Assembly: GCA_034927445.1 (NCBI GenBank)
Contig: JAYFPZ010000005.1
Location: forward strand, 70,576 to 134,575
DNA from: PHAA01 sp034927445
Lineage (GTDB): Bacteria > Bacillota > Syntrophomonadia > Syntrophomonadales > Syntrophomonadaceae
Direction: 5' to 3'
Length of the DNA stretch: 64,000 nucleotides
The position numbers and the translations under genes are program-made. This document shows, piece after piece, positions 1-8,149 of this stretch (positions are counted from its first letter, which is position 1; each line of letters opens with the position of its first letter). The notes under the pieces were generated by a model. It was not told the DNA's origin and did not search any database. It was given only the letters and a program-made list of their open reading frames with translations.

Positions 1-1
1 T

Positions 2-268
2 GAACTAAGCCGTAAAAAGCCGGAGCTTTCCCATGACAAAGTTCGCCTGGAGACTTTTAGCGAGGGACTGTGCGTTCAGATAATGCATGTCGGACCCTAC
101 GCCACCGAACCGGAAAGCATGTCCAAAATAGAGAAATTCATAACCGGCCGGGGCCTTCGGGATCTGGTGGGACAGGGCGGCAAGCATCATGAAATATACC
201 TGTCCGATCCCCGCAAAGCCAAACCCGAGAGTATGAAAACAGTCCTCCGCCATCCGGTGGCTGAATGA
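2..268 (+). CDS. GyrI-like small-molecule-binding domain protein, 3' end
   Basis: The open frame enters from before the window and stops at 268, so only about the last 88 residues are visible. The segment MHVGPYATEPESM followed by GKHHEIYLSDPRK and TVLRHPV is the usual C-terminal signature of GyrI-like/YjcQ-type effector-binding domain proteins, cytosolic proteins that bind small hydrophobic molecules. The Mug-like gene starts 16 bases downstream in the same direction and the two may be cotranscribed. The start and any N-terminal domain lie outside the window. Confidence 0.8.
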   Translation, partial: ELSRKKPELSHDKVRLETFSEGLCVQIMHVGPYATEPESMSKIEKFITGRGLRDLVGQGGKHHEIYLSDPRKAKPESMKTVLRHPVAE

Positions 269-283
269 TGAACAACAGAAAGA

Positions 284-826
284 ATGCTTATGGTAGAAAA
301 TAAATCGGGCCAGCCTTTGCCGGACTATCTCGAACCGGGTCTGAAAATCCTTTTCGTCGGATTCAATCCCAGCATCCGTTCCGGAGAGGTGGGTCATCAC
401 TTTGCCAGTCCCAATAACCGCTTCTGGAAGATACTGTACGAAGCCGGGCTGACCCCGCGCCAATACAGTGCCCTGGAAGATGGAACCATGCTGGAGCTGG
501 GCTATGGGCTCACCAATCTGGTGGCGCGCCCTACCCGGGCAGCGGCCGATGTAGATGCGGCCGAGTATGCCGCGGGGGCGGAGTTGTTAATCCGGAAAAT
601 AAAGCTTAACCTTCCCCGGGTGGTCTGTTGTGTGGGGAAAGGGGTATATCAGATTTATGCCCGCCAAAGGCGGGCCGAATGGGGCTTCCAGCCCACCGGG
701 ACTGTGCCTGGAGTAATTGATTTTGCCGCTCCCTCCAGTAGCGGTCTGGTGCGGATGAGAACCGAAGCAATCGTAGGCATTTATAGAACCCTGAATACGT
801 TTTTGCAGGATTCCCCGCCAAAATAA
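284..826 (+). CDS. mug: G:T/U mismatch-specific DNA glycosylase (Mug/TDG family)
   Basis: The 180-residue protein has the family core near residues 22-50: LFVGFNPSIRSGEVGHHFA, then the SPNNRFW segment. In Mug/TDG enzymes this forms the active-site pocket that excises uracil or thymine opposite guanine in base excision repair. A later segment (residues about 110-140) carries a VVCCVGKGVYQ stretch typical of the central fold. ATG 284 was chosen; ATG 290 is an in-frame alternative and the ribosome binding site (AGAAAG) is modest. Length fits the family. The exact substrate cannot be judged from sequence alone. Confidence 0.88.
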   Translation: MLMVENKSGQPLPDYLEPGLKILFVGFNPSIRSGEVGHHFASPNNRFWKILYEAGLTPRQYSALEDGTMLELGYGLTNLVARPTRAAADVDAAEYAAGAELLIRKIKLNLPRVVCCVGKGVYQIYARQRRAEWGFQPTGTVPGVIDFAAPSSSGLVRMRTEAIVGIYRTLNTFLQDSPPK

Positions 827-859
827 CCGGAGGATGTTTATTCAAAAACGCCTCCGGTT
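825..859 (+). terminator. Hairpin after the glycosylase gene
   Basis: A perfect 9-bp inverted repeat, AACCGGAGG at 825-833 and CCTCCGGTT at 851-859, starts within the stop codon. No T-run follows, so it is a weak intrinsic terminator or an mRNA 3'-end stabiliser. It also lies between this gene and the end of the convergent small gene at 879. Confidence 0.45.
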
Positions 860-878
860 GGGTTATGGTTAAATATAA

Positions 879-1022
879 TTAATTGCCTTGCTTGTTTGAA
901 CCTTTTGGCTTTTGATCGTTTATATCAACCGGTTTCTCAATTATTTCATCGTATTCGCGGTTAACCATGTTAAGCTCTTTAGCCAGCGGTTTTTTGGCAG
1001 GGTTGGTCCTGTCATAAGGCAT
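879..1022 (-). CDS. Small charged protein, 47 residues
   Basis: On the minus strand an ATG at 1022 follows a near-perfect ribosome binding site (GGGAGGTGC at 1027-1035), and the frame runs 47 codons to TAA at 879. The product is hydrophilic: it begins MPYDRTNPAKKPLAKELNM, has an acidic middle (EYDEIIEKP) and ends in a Lys/Asn/Gln-rich tail. There is no signal peptide or membrane segment. I do not recognise a family. It resembles the short acidic-basic proteins common in spore-formers, but that is only a resemblance. The evidence for a gene is the strong RBS and the absence of a competing frame. Confidence 0.55.
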   Translation of the reverse strand: MPYDRTNPAKKPLAKELNMVNREYDEIIEKPVDINDQKPKGSNKQGN

Positions 1023-1198
1023 ATCTGCACCTCCCTTCGATTCTTCCATGATCACTTATATTTTTCTTTGATAAACGCATTAATATACCATGATGGATTG
1101 GCCAAGGCCGGATCCCAGGCAAGCAGTACGCTCTAACCGTACGACGGAAAGCATTATTAATTTTCTGGAAGCTCAAAGTTAGGCGGAGCAGGAACGTC

Positions 1199-2092
1199 CT
1201 ACAAAATGGTAAGCAGTATACTGAGGGTTGCCAGGCTCAGCAGCGTGCTCAGCAGAGTGATAGAGGAGACGAGTTGAGGGTTATTGTCGTATTGAATGGC
1301 GTACATACCCATAATAACCGCCGAGGGCATAGCCGCCAGCACGATCATGGTTTTGGCCAGAACGGGCTCTACCGGCAGCACCAGCGTGAGTCCGTAAGCG
1401 ATGGCCGGCGAAACGAGCAAGCGGGTGGTTATTCCTGCAATATTAATACCCCACTGTATATTGCTCAGCTTTATTTCAGCCAGTTGCATGCCCAAAACCA
1501 GCATCATTAGAGGAATCGAGGCATCTCCCACCATACTGATGGCATTGTAGATATTTTCGGGCATGGGGAGTTTGCAAAGCTGCCACAGCAAAGCCAGAAT
1601 AAGAGCGTGTATGACCGGCATTTTTAATACGGAATATAGGGATTCTTTTACATCGAAATTTCCTCGGGCGGCATAATACAGTCCCAATGTGCTCATCAAA
1701 ACCGTGTGCACAATCATGATCGCTATGGAATATTGGAAAGCGGTTTGGCCATAGGCGAACAGAATGACGGGCGCCCCATAGTTGCCGTTGTTCATGAAAG
1801 CCGACGACAAGATCAAGGAGCTGGTTTCAGCATTATTGGAGCCTTTTAGATAAGTCCCGATTTTAATCAGCAAGATCAGAAGAACGGTTAGCAAAACGGT
1901 ATAAATCACGATATTCAAATAGGTCATATCTAACTTGGCGGTATAGAAGCATTTAAAAACCAGAGGGGGAGTCATCAGATACAAGGCCGTAGTAGAAATG
2001 GATTTTATGTCCAGAGAAAATACCTTCTGGCCAATGTATCCGGTGAGAAAGATCAAAAAAATCGGGAGCACAACTTCGAGAAGCATTACCAC
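1199..2092 (-). CDS. AEC (auxin efflux carrier) family transporter
   Basis: This 297-residue, very hydrophobic protein has about ten predicted membrane segments. The N-terminal half has a conserved TPPLVFKCF-type helix and an SSAFMNNGNYGAPV motif. The C-terminal half carries LAAMPSAVIMGMYAIQY. Both motifs are characteristic of the AEC/membrane transport protein family, which export small organic acids or related anions. The start is taken as GTG 2092, placed after an AAAGGTGA ribosome binding site; ATG 2086 is an in-frame alternative. It is transcribed divergently from the sigma-54 activator. Its substrate is unknown; a carboxylate would suit the neighbouring acyl-CoA operon, but that is inference. 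Confidence 0.85.
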   Translation of the reverse strand: MVMLLEVVLPIFLIFLTGYIGQKVFSLDIKSISTTALYLMTPPLVFKCFYTAKLDMTYLNIVIYTVLLTVLLILLIKIGTYLKGSNNAETSSLILSSAFMNNGNYGAPVILFAYGQTAFQYSIAIMIVHTVLMSTLGLYYAARGNFDVKESLYSVLKMPVIHALILALLWQLCKLPMPENIYNAISMVGDASIPLMMLVLGMQLAEIKLSNIQWGINIAGITTRLLVSPAIAYGLTLVLPVEPVLAKTMIVLAAMPSAVIMGMYAIQYDNNPQLVSSITLLSTLLSLATLSILLTIL

Positions 2093-2434
2093 GTCAAGTC
2101 ACCTTTGCTTATATTGTATATCCGGCCCCGGATGCTTGTTTTACCTGAATATAATACCTTGAATCGGAGCAGGAAACAAGCTAAAGGTGCCAGAGTTTAA
2201 TCTGCCAATTTATGGCGTTCATTCACTTCCAGGAAAACTTTAAGAGCGCATCAATGCTTCCGGTTTTTGTTACGAGGATTAAGGACCGCCCTCTCGCCCC
2301 CTCACCCCGGATTGGAAATAGTAAAATCCCTCCGTTTCCAGCTTGTGACTATTTTATCTTGGGCTAAATTGCATTTATCCATAGGCAAGGGCGTAAGGTG
2401 TTATGAGGGAATTGTTGTAAAAGAGGTTGTTATC
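2093..2434. other. Divergent intergenic region, nothing firm
   Basis: This 342-base gap separates the divergent transporter and activator genes. I found no convincing -24/-12 element and no strong -35/-10 pair. An open frame extending the activator upstream to 2267 is present, but it has no ribosome binding site and encodes no recognisable domain, so it was not included in the gene. Confidence 0.5.
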
Positions 2435-4540
2435 ATGAAGCTGAGCCAGATAATGAGTTATAATCCCATAGTTTTGGGACCGGAGCAGACTATTCAGGAA
2501 GCCGGCGGCATCTTTTTGGATCATCAGATAGACGGCGCCCCGGTCGTAAATGAAAAGGGAGAACTGTTGGGATTAGTAACCAAGACCCATATATATCGAG
2601 TGATGGCGGGAGGAAAAAAACCGTCAACCCGGGTGGGAGAGGTAATGAAAAAGGGTTTGATTATCGGCCATCCGGATGAGAGGGTCCAAGACCTTATCAA
2701 GACTAATGTAGGGCGGATGCCGGTCCTGGACCAAAATGCAGTCGTCGGTATGGTGACCCGGACTGATCTGGCCCGGGTTTATTTTGAATCCTTCCACTCC
2801 GTCTCCAATGAAATGCAGACTATATTGAATTCGGCCCACAATCTGATAATCTCCATCGATAAAAACGGAAATATAAATGTGCTGAACCGGGCGGCGGAAA
2901 GATTTCTGGGCTTGAAAAGTTCAACGGTCCAAGGCCGGAATATCATGAAAATAATTCCCAACAGCGGGTTGATGGAGATCCTGGAGACCGGCTGCAGCCG
3001 GCCGGTTCAGAAAATAGTGCTGAATAATTGCACCTTTATTTCCAACCGCACCCCCATCAAGCAGCAGGGTGAAATTATCGGGGCTGTAGCGGTACTGCAG
3101 GATATATCCGAACTGGAGAGCATATCCCGGGAATTGGAAAACGTCAAGGAATTGAACAAAGAGTTGGACGCTATAATTGAATCCTCCTATGACGGGCTCT
3201 ATCTGACCAACGGGCAGGGTATCACCCTGCGCGTAAATGAAGCTTTTGAAAAACTGACCGGGGTGGGCAGCAGTGAGATGGTCGGACGCAATGTTGAAGA
3301 TTTGGTCAAGGAAAGAGGGATCGTATCAGAATCGGTCAGCGCCCTGGTGCTGAAAGCCAAAAAGCCGATAACCATCATGCAGAAGACCCTGACCGGGAGG
3401 CTGGCATTGACCACCGGGACTCCGGTTTTCGACCGCAAAGGCAGAATATTCCGGGTGGTTTCCAATGTGCGGGAAATAACCGAGCTGATTTTGCTAAAAC
3501 AACAATTGGAGCAGGCCCAAGGCTTGAGCAAACATTATGAATCCGAGCTGCGGGCCTTGCAAATCCGCTATTCGGGCTCGGAGAAACTCGTGATCAGTTC
3601 CCGGAAAATGAAAGACCTGCTGGATACCGTGATTCGGTTGGCCCAGGTTGACTCCACCGTTTTGATAACCGGGGAATCGGGGACCGGCAAAGAATTGATT
3701 GCTGAGACCATTCACAATAACAGCCTGCGTAAAAACGGGCCATTTATAAAAATAAACTGCGGGGCCATATCCCATAATCTCTTGGAGACAGAGCTTTTCG
3801 GCTATGAAGCCGGCGCCTTTACCGGTGCCAAAAAGGGAGGTAAGGCCGGTTATTTCGAATTGGCGCAAGGGGGTACGCTCCTGCTGGATGAGATAAGCGA
3901 GCTGCCCTTTAATCTACAGGTAAACCTGCTGCGGGTGCTGCAGAGCAAGGAACTTATCCGGGTCGGGGGAGAAAAAACCGTACCGGTCGACGTCCGTATA
4001 ATTGCCGCTGCCAATCGTGATATCCAGGGGCTCGTGGAAAAGAACCTATTCCGCAAGGACCTGTATTACCGCTTGAATGTGGTGCCGGTTGAAGTGCCGC
4101 CGCTCAGGGAGAGGAAAGAGGAAATTCCGGTTCTGGCCGCTCATTTTGTGCAGATGTTCAATAAAAAATATAAAATGGATAAAGAGTTGTCCGCCAATGT
4201 TATCGATGTACTCATGGACTATGATTGGCCGGGCAATGTCAGAGAACTGGAAAATATAATAGAGAGATTGGTGGTAACCATACCGGGCAGCATCCTGGCC
4301 CGCAATGATTTGCCCCTCCATCTTAAAAAGAATACCCTGGAAAAGCACCCTAAGATTACGGTGACCGGCATTCTCCCGCTCCGGGAAGCCGTCGAAACGG
4401 TGGAAAAACAGATATTGGAACAGGCCTTTCAACGCTATAAGGCAACCCGGGAGGTTGCCCAGCACCTCGAGGTAGACCCCTCCACTATTCTCCGGAAAGC
4501 CGCCAAATATGGGTTAATCCCAAGCAGCCCCGGCCAATAA
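2435..4540 (+). CDS. Sigma-54-dependent transcriptional activator, CBS-CBS-PAS-PAS-AAA-Fis
   Basis: The 701-residue protein has two CBS domains (about residues 1-115), two PAS domains (about 120-350), a sigma-54 interaction AAA+ domain (about 385-620) and a C-terminal Fis-type helix-turn-helix. The AAA+ domain shows Walker A GESGTGKE near residue 411, the sigma-54-contacting loop GAFTGA near 458 and Walker B GGTLLLDEISEL. There is no receiver domain, so activation is presumably by ligand binding to CBS (often adenine nucleotides) or PAS rather than phosphorylation. ATG 2435 was chosen because AGAGG lies eight bases upstream and the CBS domain begins there. The next gene cluster has a -24/-12 promoter and repeated upstream sites, making this the likely local activator. 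Confidence 0.93.
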   Translation: MKLSQIMSYNPIVLGPEQTIQEAGGIFLDHQIDGAPVVNEKGELLGLVTKTHIYRVMAGGKKPSTRVGEVMKKGLIIGHPDERVQDLIKTNVGRMPVLDQNAVVGMVTRTDLARVYFESFHSVSNEMQTILNSAHNLIISIDKNGNINVLNRAAERFLGLKSSTVQGRNIMKIIPNSGLMEILETGCSRPVQKIVLNNCTFISNRTPIKQQGEIIGAVAVLQDISELESISRELENVKELNKELDAIIESSYDGLYLTNGQGITLRVNEAFEKLTGVGSSEMVGRNVEDLVKERGIVSESVSALVLKAKKPITIMQKTLTGRLALTTGTPVFDRKGRIFRVVSNVREITELILLKQQLEQAQGLSKHYESELRALQIRYSGSEKLVISSRKMKDLLDTVIRLAQVDSTVLITGESGTGKELIAETIHNNSLRKNGPFIKINCGAISHNLLETELFGYEAGAFTGAKKGGKAGYFELAQGGTLLLDEISELPFNLQVNLLRVLQSKELIRVGGEKTVPVDVRIIAAANRDIQGLVEKNLFRKDLYYRLNVVPVEVPPLRERKEEIPVLAAHFVQMFNKKYKMDKELSANVIDVLMDYDWPGNVRELENIIERLVVTIPGSILARNDLPLHLKKNTLEKHPKITVTGILPLREAVETVEKQILEQAFQRYKATREVAQHLEVDPSTILRKAAKYGLIPSSPGQ

Positions 4541-4790
4541 TATTTTGTGGGGGACAGGCGAACAACCCGGTCAAGGGACGGTTCGAGACCACTGAAAAAG
4601 TTTCTTAAAATGTGTCATGCTGAGTGTTAGCGAAGCATCTTGCAATCATATAAATACCAACCATACGGTATTGTTAATGAGATCCTTCGTCGCCTCCAGC
4701 TCCTCAGGATGACAAACGCGAGATCCTTCGTCGCCTGCGGCTCCTCAGGATGACTCAGTGCTCTCGGACCGTCCCCCTAACACTTATCCT
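4541..4790. repeat. Intergenic repeat with inverted ends
   Basis: The stretch contains a 35-bp direct repeat (4679-4713 and 4720-4754; starts GAGATCCTTCGTCGCCT, ends CTCCTCAGGATGAC) that differs in three bases. It is bounded by a left arm GGGACGGTTCGAGA near 4573 and a right arm TCTCGGACCGTCCC near 4763, which are inverted relative to each other. The left unit (GGACGGTTCGAGAC, then ACTGA, then AAAGT) recurs at 13523, and a related GTCATCCTGA-type repeat lies at 56630. No open frame is present. This is probably a dispersed non-coding repeat or MITE-like element sitting between the activator and its target promoter. Confidence 0.6.
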
Positions 4791-4860
4791 GTCTGCGTTA
4801 TTCATACAACTCCGCGGCTGTCAGCGTCTCGTTTAGGCCCAGCCGCGCGCATGCACACCT

Positions 4861-5018
4861 GCAAAACTGCCTGCCGTTGGTAAAACCCACCCTGCAGAAT
4901 TGCCTGCTTAACCAGCCCCCAATCTTGCGTGACAGACTTCACAAGCCCGCCGGAGCGCGAAACCGGATTTATTCAAACCACCTGACTGCATTCTTGCAGA
5001 ACCGTTCGGCAAAACTGC
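4861..5018 (+). promoter_or_regulatory. Four GCA-N4-TGC sites, candidate activator-binding (UAS) array
   Basis: The same palindromic half-site pair occurs four times: 4861-4870 (GCAAAACTGC), 4894-4903 (GCAGAATTGC), 4988-4997 (GCATTCTTGC) and 5009-5018 (GCAAAACTGC, identical to the first). The last two are extended palindromes (CTGCA-N4-TGCAG and CGGCA-N4-TGCCG) whose centres lie 21 bp apart, two helical turns. They end 92 bp before the -24 element, a normal distance for sigma-54 enhancer sites. The likely binding protein is the Fis-type activator encoded just upstream. Confidence 0.65.
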
Positions 5019-5109
5019 CGGAGGGACAGGCCGGTCAAGTCCGGCAAATTTCCTTGAAGCTTACCCCAGTCAATTCGCATATGCCCGAAAAACAGGCATT
5101 TTTTCCGGC

Positions 5110-5124
5110 TGGCACGCTCTTTGC
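5110..5124 (+). promoter_or_regulatory. Sigma-54 (-24/-12) promoter of the beta-oxidation operon
   Basis: TGGCACG at 5110-5116 and TTGC at 5121-5124 match the sigma-54 consensus. The invariant GG (5111-5112) and GC (5123-5124) have the required 12-base register. Transcription should start near 5135, about 150 bases before the crotonase start codon. The promoter lies directly downstream of the UAS array and a sigma-54 activator gene. Confidence 0.85.
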
Positions 5125-5285
5125 GATTAAAGGATTACAAAGAGGCTTGCACCTCTTGCCTTAAATAATTTGCCTACGGGATAAGGGGGGAGTGAAAATT
5201 TCGAAATAGGGAAGCGGAGAAGGTAGTTTGTCTGATTGGTTGAGTGGCTGTTAAAGGTTTAACGCGGGAAAGGAGAGAGACTTTC

Positions 5286-6068
5286 ATGAGCCGCAATAAC
5301 ATTCTCCTGAAAAAAGATGCAGGAATTGGGATCATTACCATCAACCGGCCGGAGCATCTGAATGCCCTGGACCGGGCTACAGTTGAGGAGCTGGCGGAGG
5401 TCATTGAACTGGCGGCAGCTGATGATGAAATAAAAGTAATCGTTATTACCGGAGCCGGAGATAAGGCCTTTGTGGCCGGGGGTGATATTGCCTTTATGCA
5501 AGGCTTGACGGTGGTCGAAGCACGTAGATTTGCCCGCTTCGGTCAGGGGGTATTGAGAAAACTGGAGTCCATATCCAAACCGGTCATTGCAGCTATAAAC
5601 GGGTTTTGCCTGGGCGGCGGCTGTGAACTGGCCATGGCCTGCGATTTCATTATTGCTGCGGGCAAGGCCAAATTCGGACAGCCGGAGGTAGGTCTGGGAG
5701 TAACCCCGGGATTTGGAGGGACCCAGCGCCTGCCCCGCCTGATAGGTATAGGCCGGGCCAAGCAGCTCCTCTATACCGGCGACATCATTGATGCGGAAGA
5801 GGCCAAACGGATAGGGCTGGTAAATGCGGTGGTGCCGGATGGGCAGCTTATGGACTATGTCAGCGGCATTGCCCGGCGCATCATAGCCCAAGGCCAACTG
5901 GCCGTGCGTTTCAGCAAAGCGGCAGTCAACAACGGGATGCAGACCGATATTGACCGGGCTATGACGATTGAATCCGATATTTTTGCCCTTTGCTTCAGTA
6001 CGGAAGACCAGCGCGAAGGGATGCAAGCTTTCATTGAAAAGAGAAAGCCCGTTTTTCAAGAAAAATGA
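5286..6068 (+). CDS. Enoyl-CoA hydratase (crotonase family)
   Basis: The 260-residue protein belongs to the crotonase fold and should hydrate crotonyl-CoA-like trans-2-enoyl-CoA to 3-hydroxyacyl-CoA. It has the oxyanion-hole segment FVAGGDI, GFCLGGGCELAMACD with Glu114, and GQPEVGLGVTPGFGGTQRL with Glu134. Both glutamates correspond to the two catalytic residues of true hydratases, so this is not a decayed isomerase-type member. ATG 5286 follows an AAGGAGAGAG ribosome binding site; an upstream in-frame GTG at 5244 has none. It is the first gene of the sigma-54-controlled operon. Confidence 0.93.
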   Translation: MSRNNILLKKDAGIGIITINRPEHLNALDRATVEELAEVIELAAADDEIKVIVITGAGDKAFVAGGDIAFMQGLTVVEARRFARFGQGVLRKLESISKPVIAAINGFCLGGGCELAMACDFIIAAGKAKFGQPEVGLGVTPGFGGTQRLPRLIGIGRAKQLLYTGDIIDAEEAKRIGLVNAVVPDGQLMDYVSGIARRIIAQGQLAVRFSKAAVNNGMQTDIDRAMTIESDIFALCFSTEDQREGMQAFIEKRKPVFQEK

Positions 6069-6129
6069 TCTGCTGAAATTGACCGTGAGTTGTCCGGGAA
6101 TAGCTCCCGGCAGCCAAGGAGGGATATAA

Positions 6130-7272
6130 ATGGATAGAATTCTGCCCTTCAGTGATGAGCACAAGATGTTTCGCGAGGCGTTTGCAAAATTTGTAGCCTC
6201 GGAAATGGTCCCCTATTACAACGAGTGGGAAGACAACAGCATCGTCTCCCGCGAAGTCTTCGAAAAAATGGGAGCCTTAGGCTTCCTATGCCCGTGGGTC
6301 GATGAAAAATACGGCGGAGCCGGGGCTGATTTTCTCTATTCAGTCATTGTGGCCGAGGAAATAGCCCGGCAGGGTTGCCGGGGCGTATTTGCCTGGCTGC
6401 ACAGTGATATCGTGGCGCCCTATATCGGCACTTATGGTACCGAGGATCAGAAGGCCCGGTGGCTGCCCGGCGTAACCAGCGGAGAGAAGATCCTGGCGGT
6501 GGCTATGACCGAGCCCGGAGCCGGGTCCGACCTGGCTGCCATGCGTACCCGGGCGGTCAAAGACGGCGACGATTATATAATCAATGGTTCCAAAACCTTT
6601 ATTTCCAACGGGGTTTTAGCCGATCTGGCCATAGTGGCCGCCAAAACCGACAGCAGTGCGGGGGCCCGGGGCATAACCCTATTCGTGGTGGAAGACGGCA
6701 CCCCCGGCTTTGCCAAGGGCAAACAGATACTAAAAGTAGGACTGCATGCCCAGGATACCGCCGAATTGTTTTTTGAGGACTGCCGGGTGCCGGCGGCCAA
6801 TATCCTCGGGGGGGTGGGCAACGGGTTCAAATGCCTGATGCAGAAGCTGCAGCAGGAGCGGATTATGGTTTCGCTGGTGGCTCAGGCCTCGGCTGAACGG
6901 TGCCTGGCTTTGACCCTGGATTATGTCAAAGGCAGGAATATATTCGGCCAGCCTTTAAGCAAATTCCAGAACACCCAGTTCACCCTGGCGGAAATAGCCG
7001 CCGAAATACAGGTGGGCCGCAGCTTCATTGACCAGTTGGTTCTCCAGCACATGGCCCACAAGGATGTCGTTCAGGAAGTAAGTATGGCCAAATACTGGAT
7101 CTGCGAGATGGAAAACCGGGTGGCCTCCAGGTGCCTGCAGCTTTTCGGCGGATATGGCTACTGCAAGGAATATGAGATATCCAGAATGTGGACCGATGCC
7201 AGGATCCAGACCATATACGCCGGCACTTCGGAAGTTATGAAACTGGTTATCAGCCGCGGGCTGGGACTTTAG
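6130..7272 (+). CDS. Acyl-CoA dehydrogenase
   Basis: This 380-residue flavoprotein should oxidise an acyl-CoA to the 2-enoyl-CoA, passing electrons to an electron-transfer flavoprotein. Both family signatures are present: AMTEPGAGSDLAAMRT (about residues 119-134) and QLFGGYGY with the C-terminal ARIQTIYAGTSEVMK. The glutamate that serves as catalytic base in short/medium-chain enzymes (IYEGT) is Ala364 here. A glutamate in LQQERIMVS, Glu243, sits where isovaleryl-CoA and long-chain dehydrogenases carry theirs. This suggests a substrate other than plain butyryl-CoA, perhaps branched. The RBS AAGGAGGG precedes ATG 6130. No ETF genes are adjacent. Confidence 0.93.
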   Translation: MDRILPFSDEHKMFREAFAKFVASEMVPYYNEWEDNSIVSREVFEKMGALGFLCPWVDEKYGGAGADFLYSVIVAEEIARQGCRGVFAWLHSDIVAPYIGTYGTEDQKARWLPGVTSGEKILAVAMTEPGAGSDLAAMRTRAVKDGDDYIINGSKTFISNGVLADLAIVAAKTDSSAGARGITLFVVEDGTPGFAKGKQILKVGLHAQDTAELFFEDCRVPAANILGGVGNGFKCLMQKLQQERIMVSLVAQASAERCLALTLDYVKGRNIFGQPLSKFQNTQFTLAEIAAEIQVGRSFIDQLVLQHMAHKDVVQEVSMAKYWICEMENRVASRCLQLFGGYGYCKEYEISRMWTDARIQTIYAGTSEVMKLVISRGLGL

Positions 7273-7296
7273 TCATTGGGAAAGGAGCAATAAGCC

Positions 7297-8064
7297 ATGA
7301 AGATAGAGGGTAAAACTGTCATTGTTACGGGCGGAGCCTCCGGGCTGGGAGAAGCCGTCGCCCGCAGATTTATAAGCGCCGGCGCCAATGTAGTGATGAT
7401 TGACCTTAATGAAGAACGGGGAACGGCCCTGGCAGACGAGCTGGGCAGCCGGGCCGCCTTCATCCAGACAGATATAGCCGCCCCTGAAGATGTACAGAAG
7501 GCCATTGATTTCTCCAAGGACAAATTCGGCCAGATCGACATCGTGGTAAATTGCGCGGGCATCTCGTCCGGGTCCAAGGTAGCCGGCAAAAAGGGGCCGC
7601 ATGATCTGGCTTATTTCAAACAAGTCATCGATATCAACCTGATCGGGGTTTTTGATGTTATCCGGTTGGCAGCTTTTCAGATGCTGCAAAACGTGCCCAA
7701 TGACGAAGGTGGTCGGGGCGTAATTATCAATACTTCATCCATCGCCGCTTTTGACGGTCAGGTCGGGCAGGCCGCCTACACGGCCAGCAAAGCGGCTCTG
7801 GCCGGGATGACCCTGCCCCTGGCCCGCGATCTGGCGGGGGACGGGATCCGGGTTCTGACTATCTGTCCGGGGCTTTTTGACACGCCGATGATGGCTAAAC
7901 TGCCGGAACAGGTGCGGGTGGAGCTGGCCAAAACCGTTCCCTTCCCGCCCAAACTGGGTGATCCCGATGAGTTTGCCATGCTGGTGCAGCAGATCGTTGA
8001 AAATCCCATGCTCAATGGAGAAACGATCCGCCTGGACGGCGCCATCCGCATGAGTGCCAAGTAA
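7297..8064 (+). CDS. SDR-type 3-hydroxyacyl-CoA dehydrogenase (HSD17B10-like)
   Basis: The 255-residue short-chain dehydrogenase starts KTVIVTGGASGLGEAVARRF, the NAD-binding glycine motif in the form seen in type II 3-hydroxyacyl-CoA dehydrogenases. The catalytic triad is visible as Ser148 (NTSSIAAF), Tyr161 and Lys165 (AAYTASK). Asp at the end of the second strand (VVMIDLN) indicates NAD rather than NADP. It should oxidise 3-hydroxyacyl-CoA to 3-ketoacyl-CoA, replacing the usual Hbd-type enzyme. In animals the same family also handles 2-methyl-3-hydroxybutyryl-CoA. The gene follows the dehydrogenase by 24 bases with an AAAGGAG ribosome binding site. Confidence 0.9.
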   Translation: MKIEGKTVIVTGGASGLGEAVARRFISAGANVVMIDLNEERGTALADELGSRAAFIQTDIAAPEDVQKAIDFSKDKFGQIDIVVNCAGISSGSKVAGKKGPHDLAYFKQVIDINLIGVFDVIRLAAFQMLQNVPNDEGGRGVIINTSSIAAFDGQVGQAAYTASKAALAGMTLPLARDLAGDGIRVLTICPGLFDTPMMAKLPEQVRVELAKTVPFPPKLGDPDEFAMLVQQIVENPMLNGETIRLDGAIRMSAK

Positions 8065-8149
8065 GCCCTGGGAAAGACAGGCTTCATTGTAAACGCCAGT
8101 TTATCAACAACCGGCTTTTGATAAAGACCACAAGGGGAGGTAATGAAAA

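Noticed and set aside
1090..1182. 30-codon plus-strand frame after the 47-residue gene
   Set aside because: No ribosome binding site or promoter, and the product matches nothing.
2380..2420. Possible -24/-12 promoter before the activator gene (TGGGCTAAATTGCA)
   Set aside because: The GG-to-GC spacing is 10 bases, which sigma-54 does not tolerate.
5259..6164. 301-codon minus-strand frame opposite the crotonase
   Set aside because: Antisense to a complete, motif-bearing enoyl-CoA hydratase; the translated sequence shows no domain.
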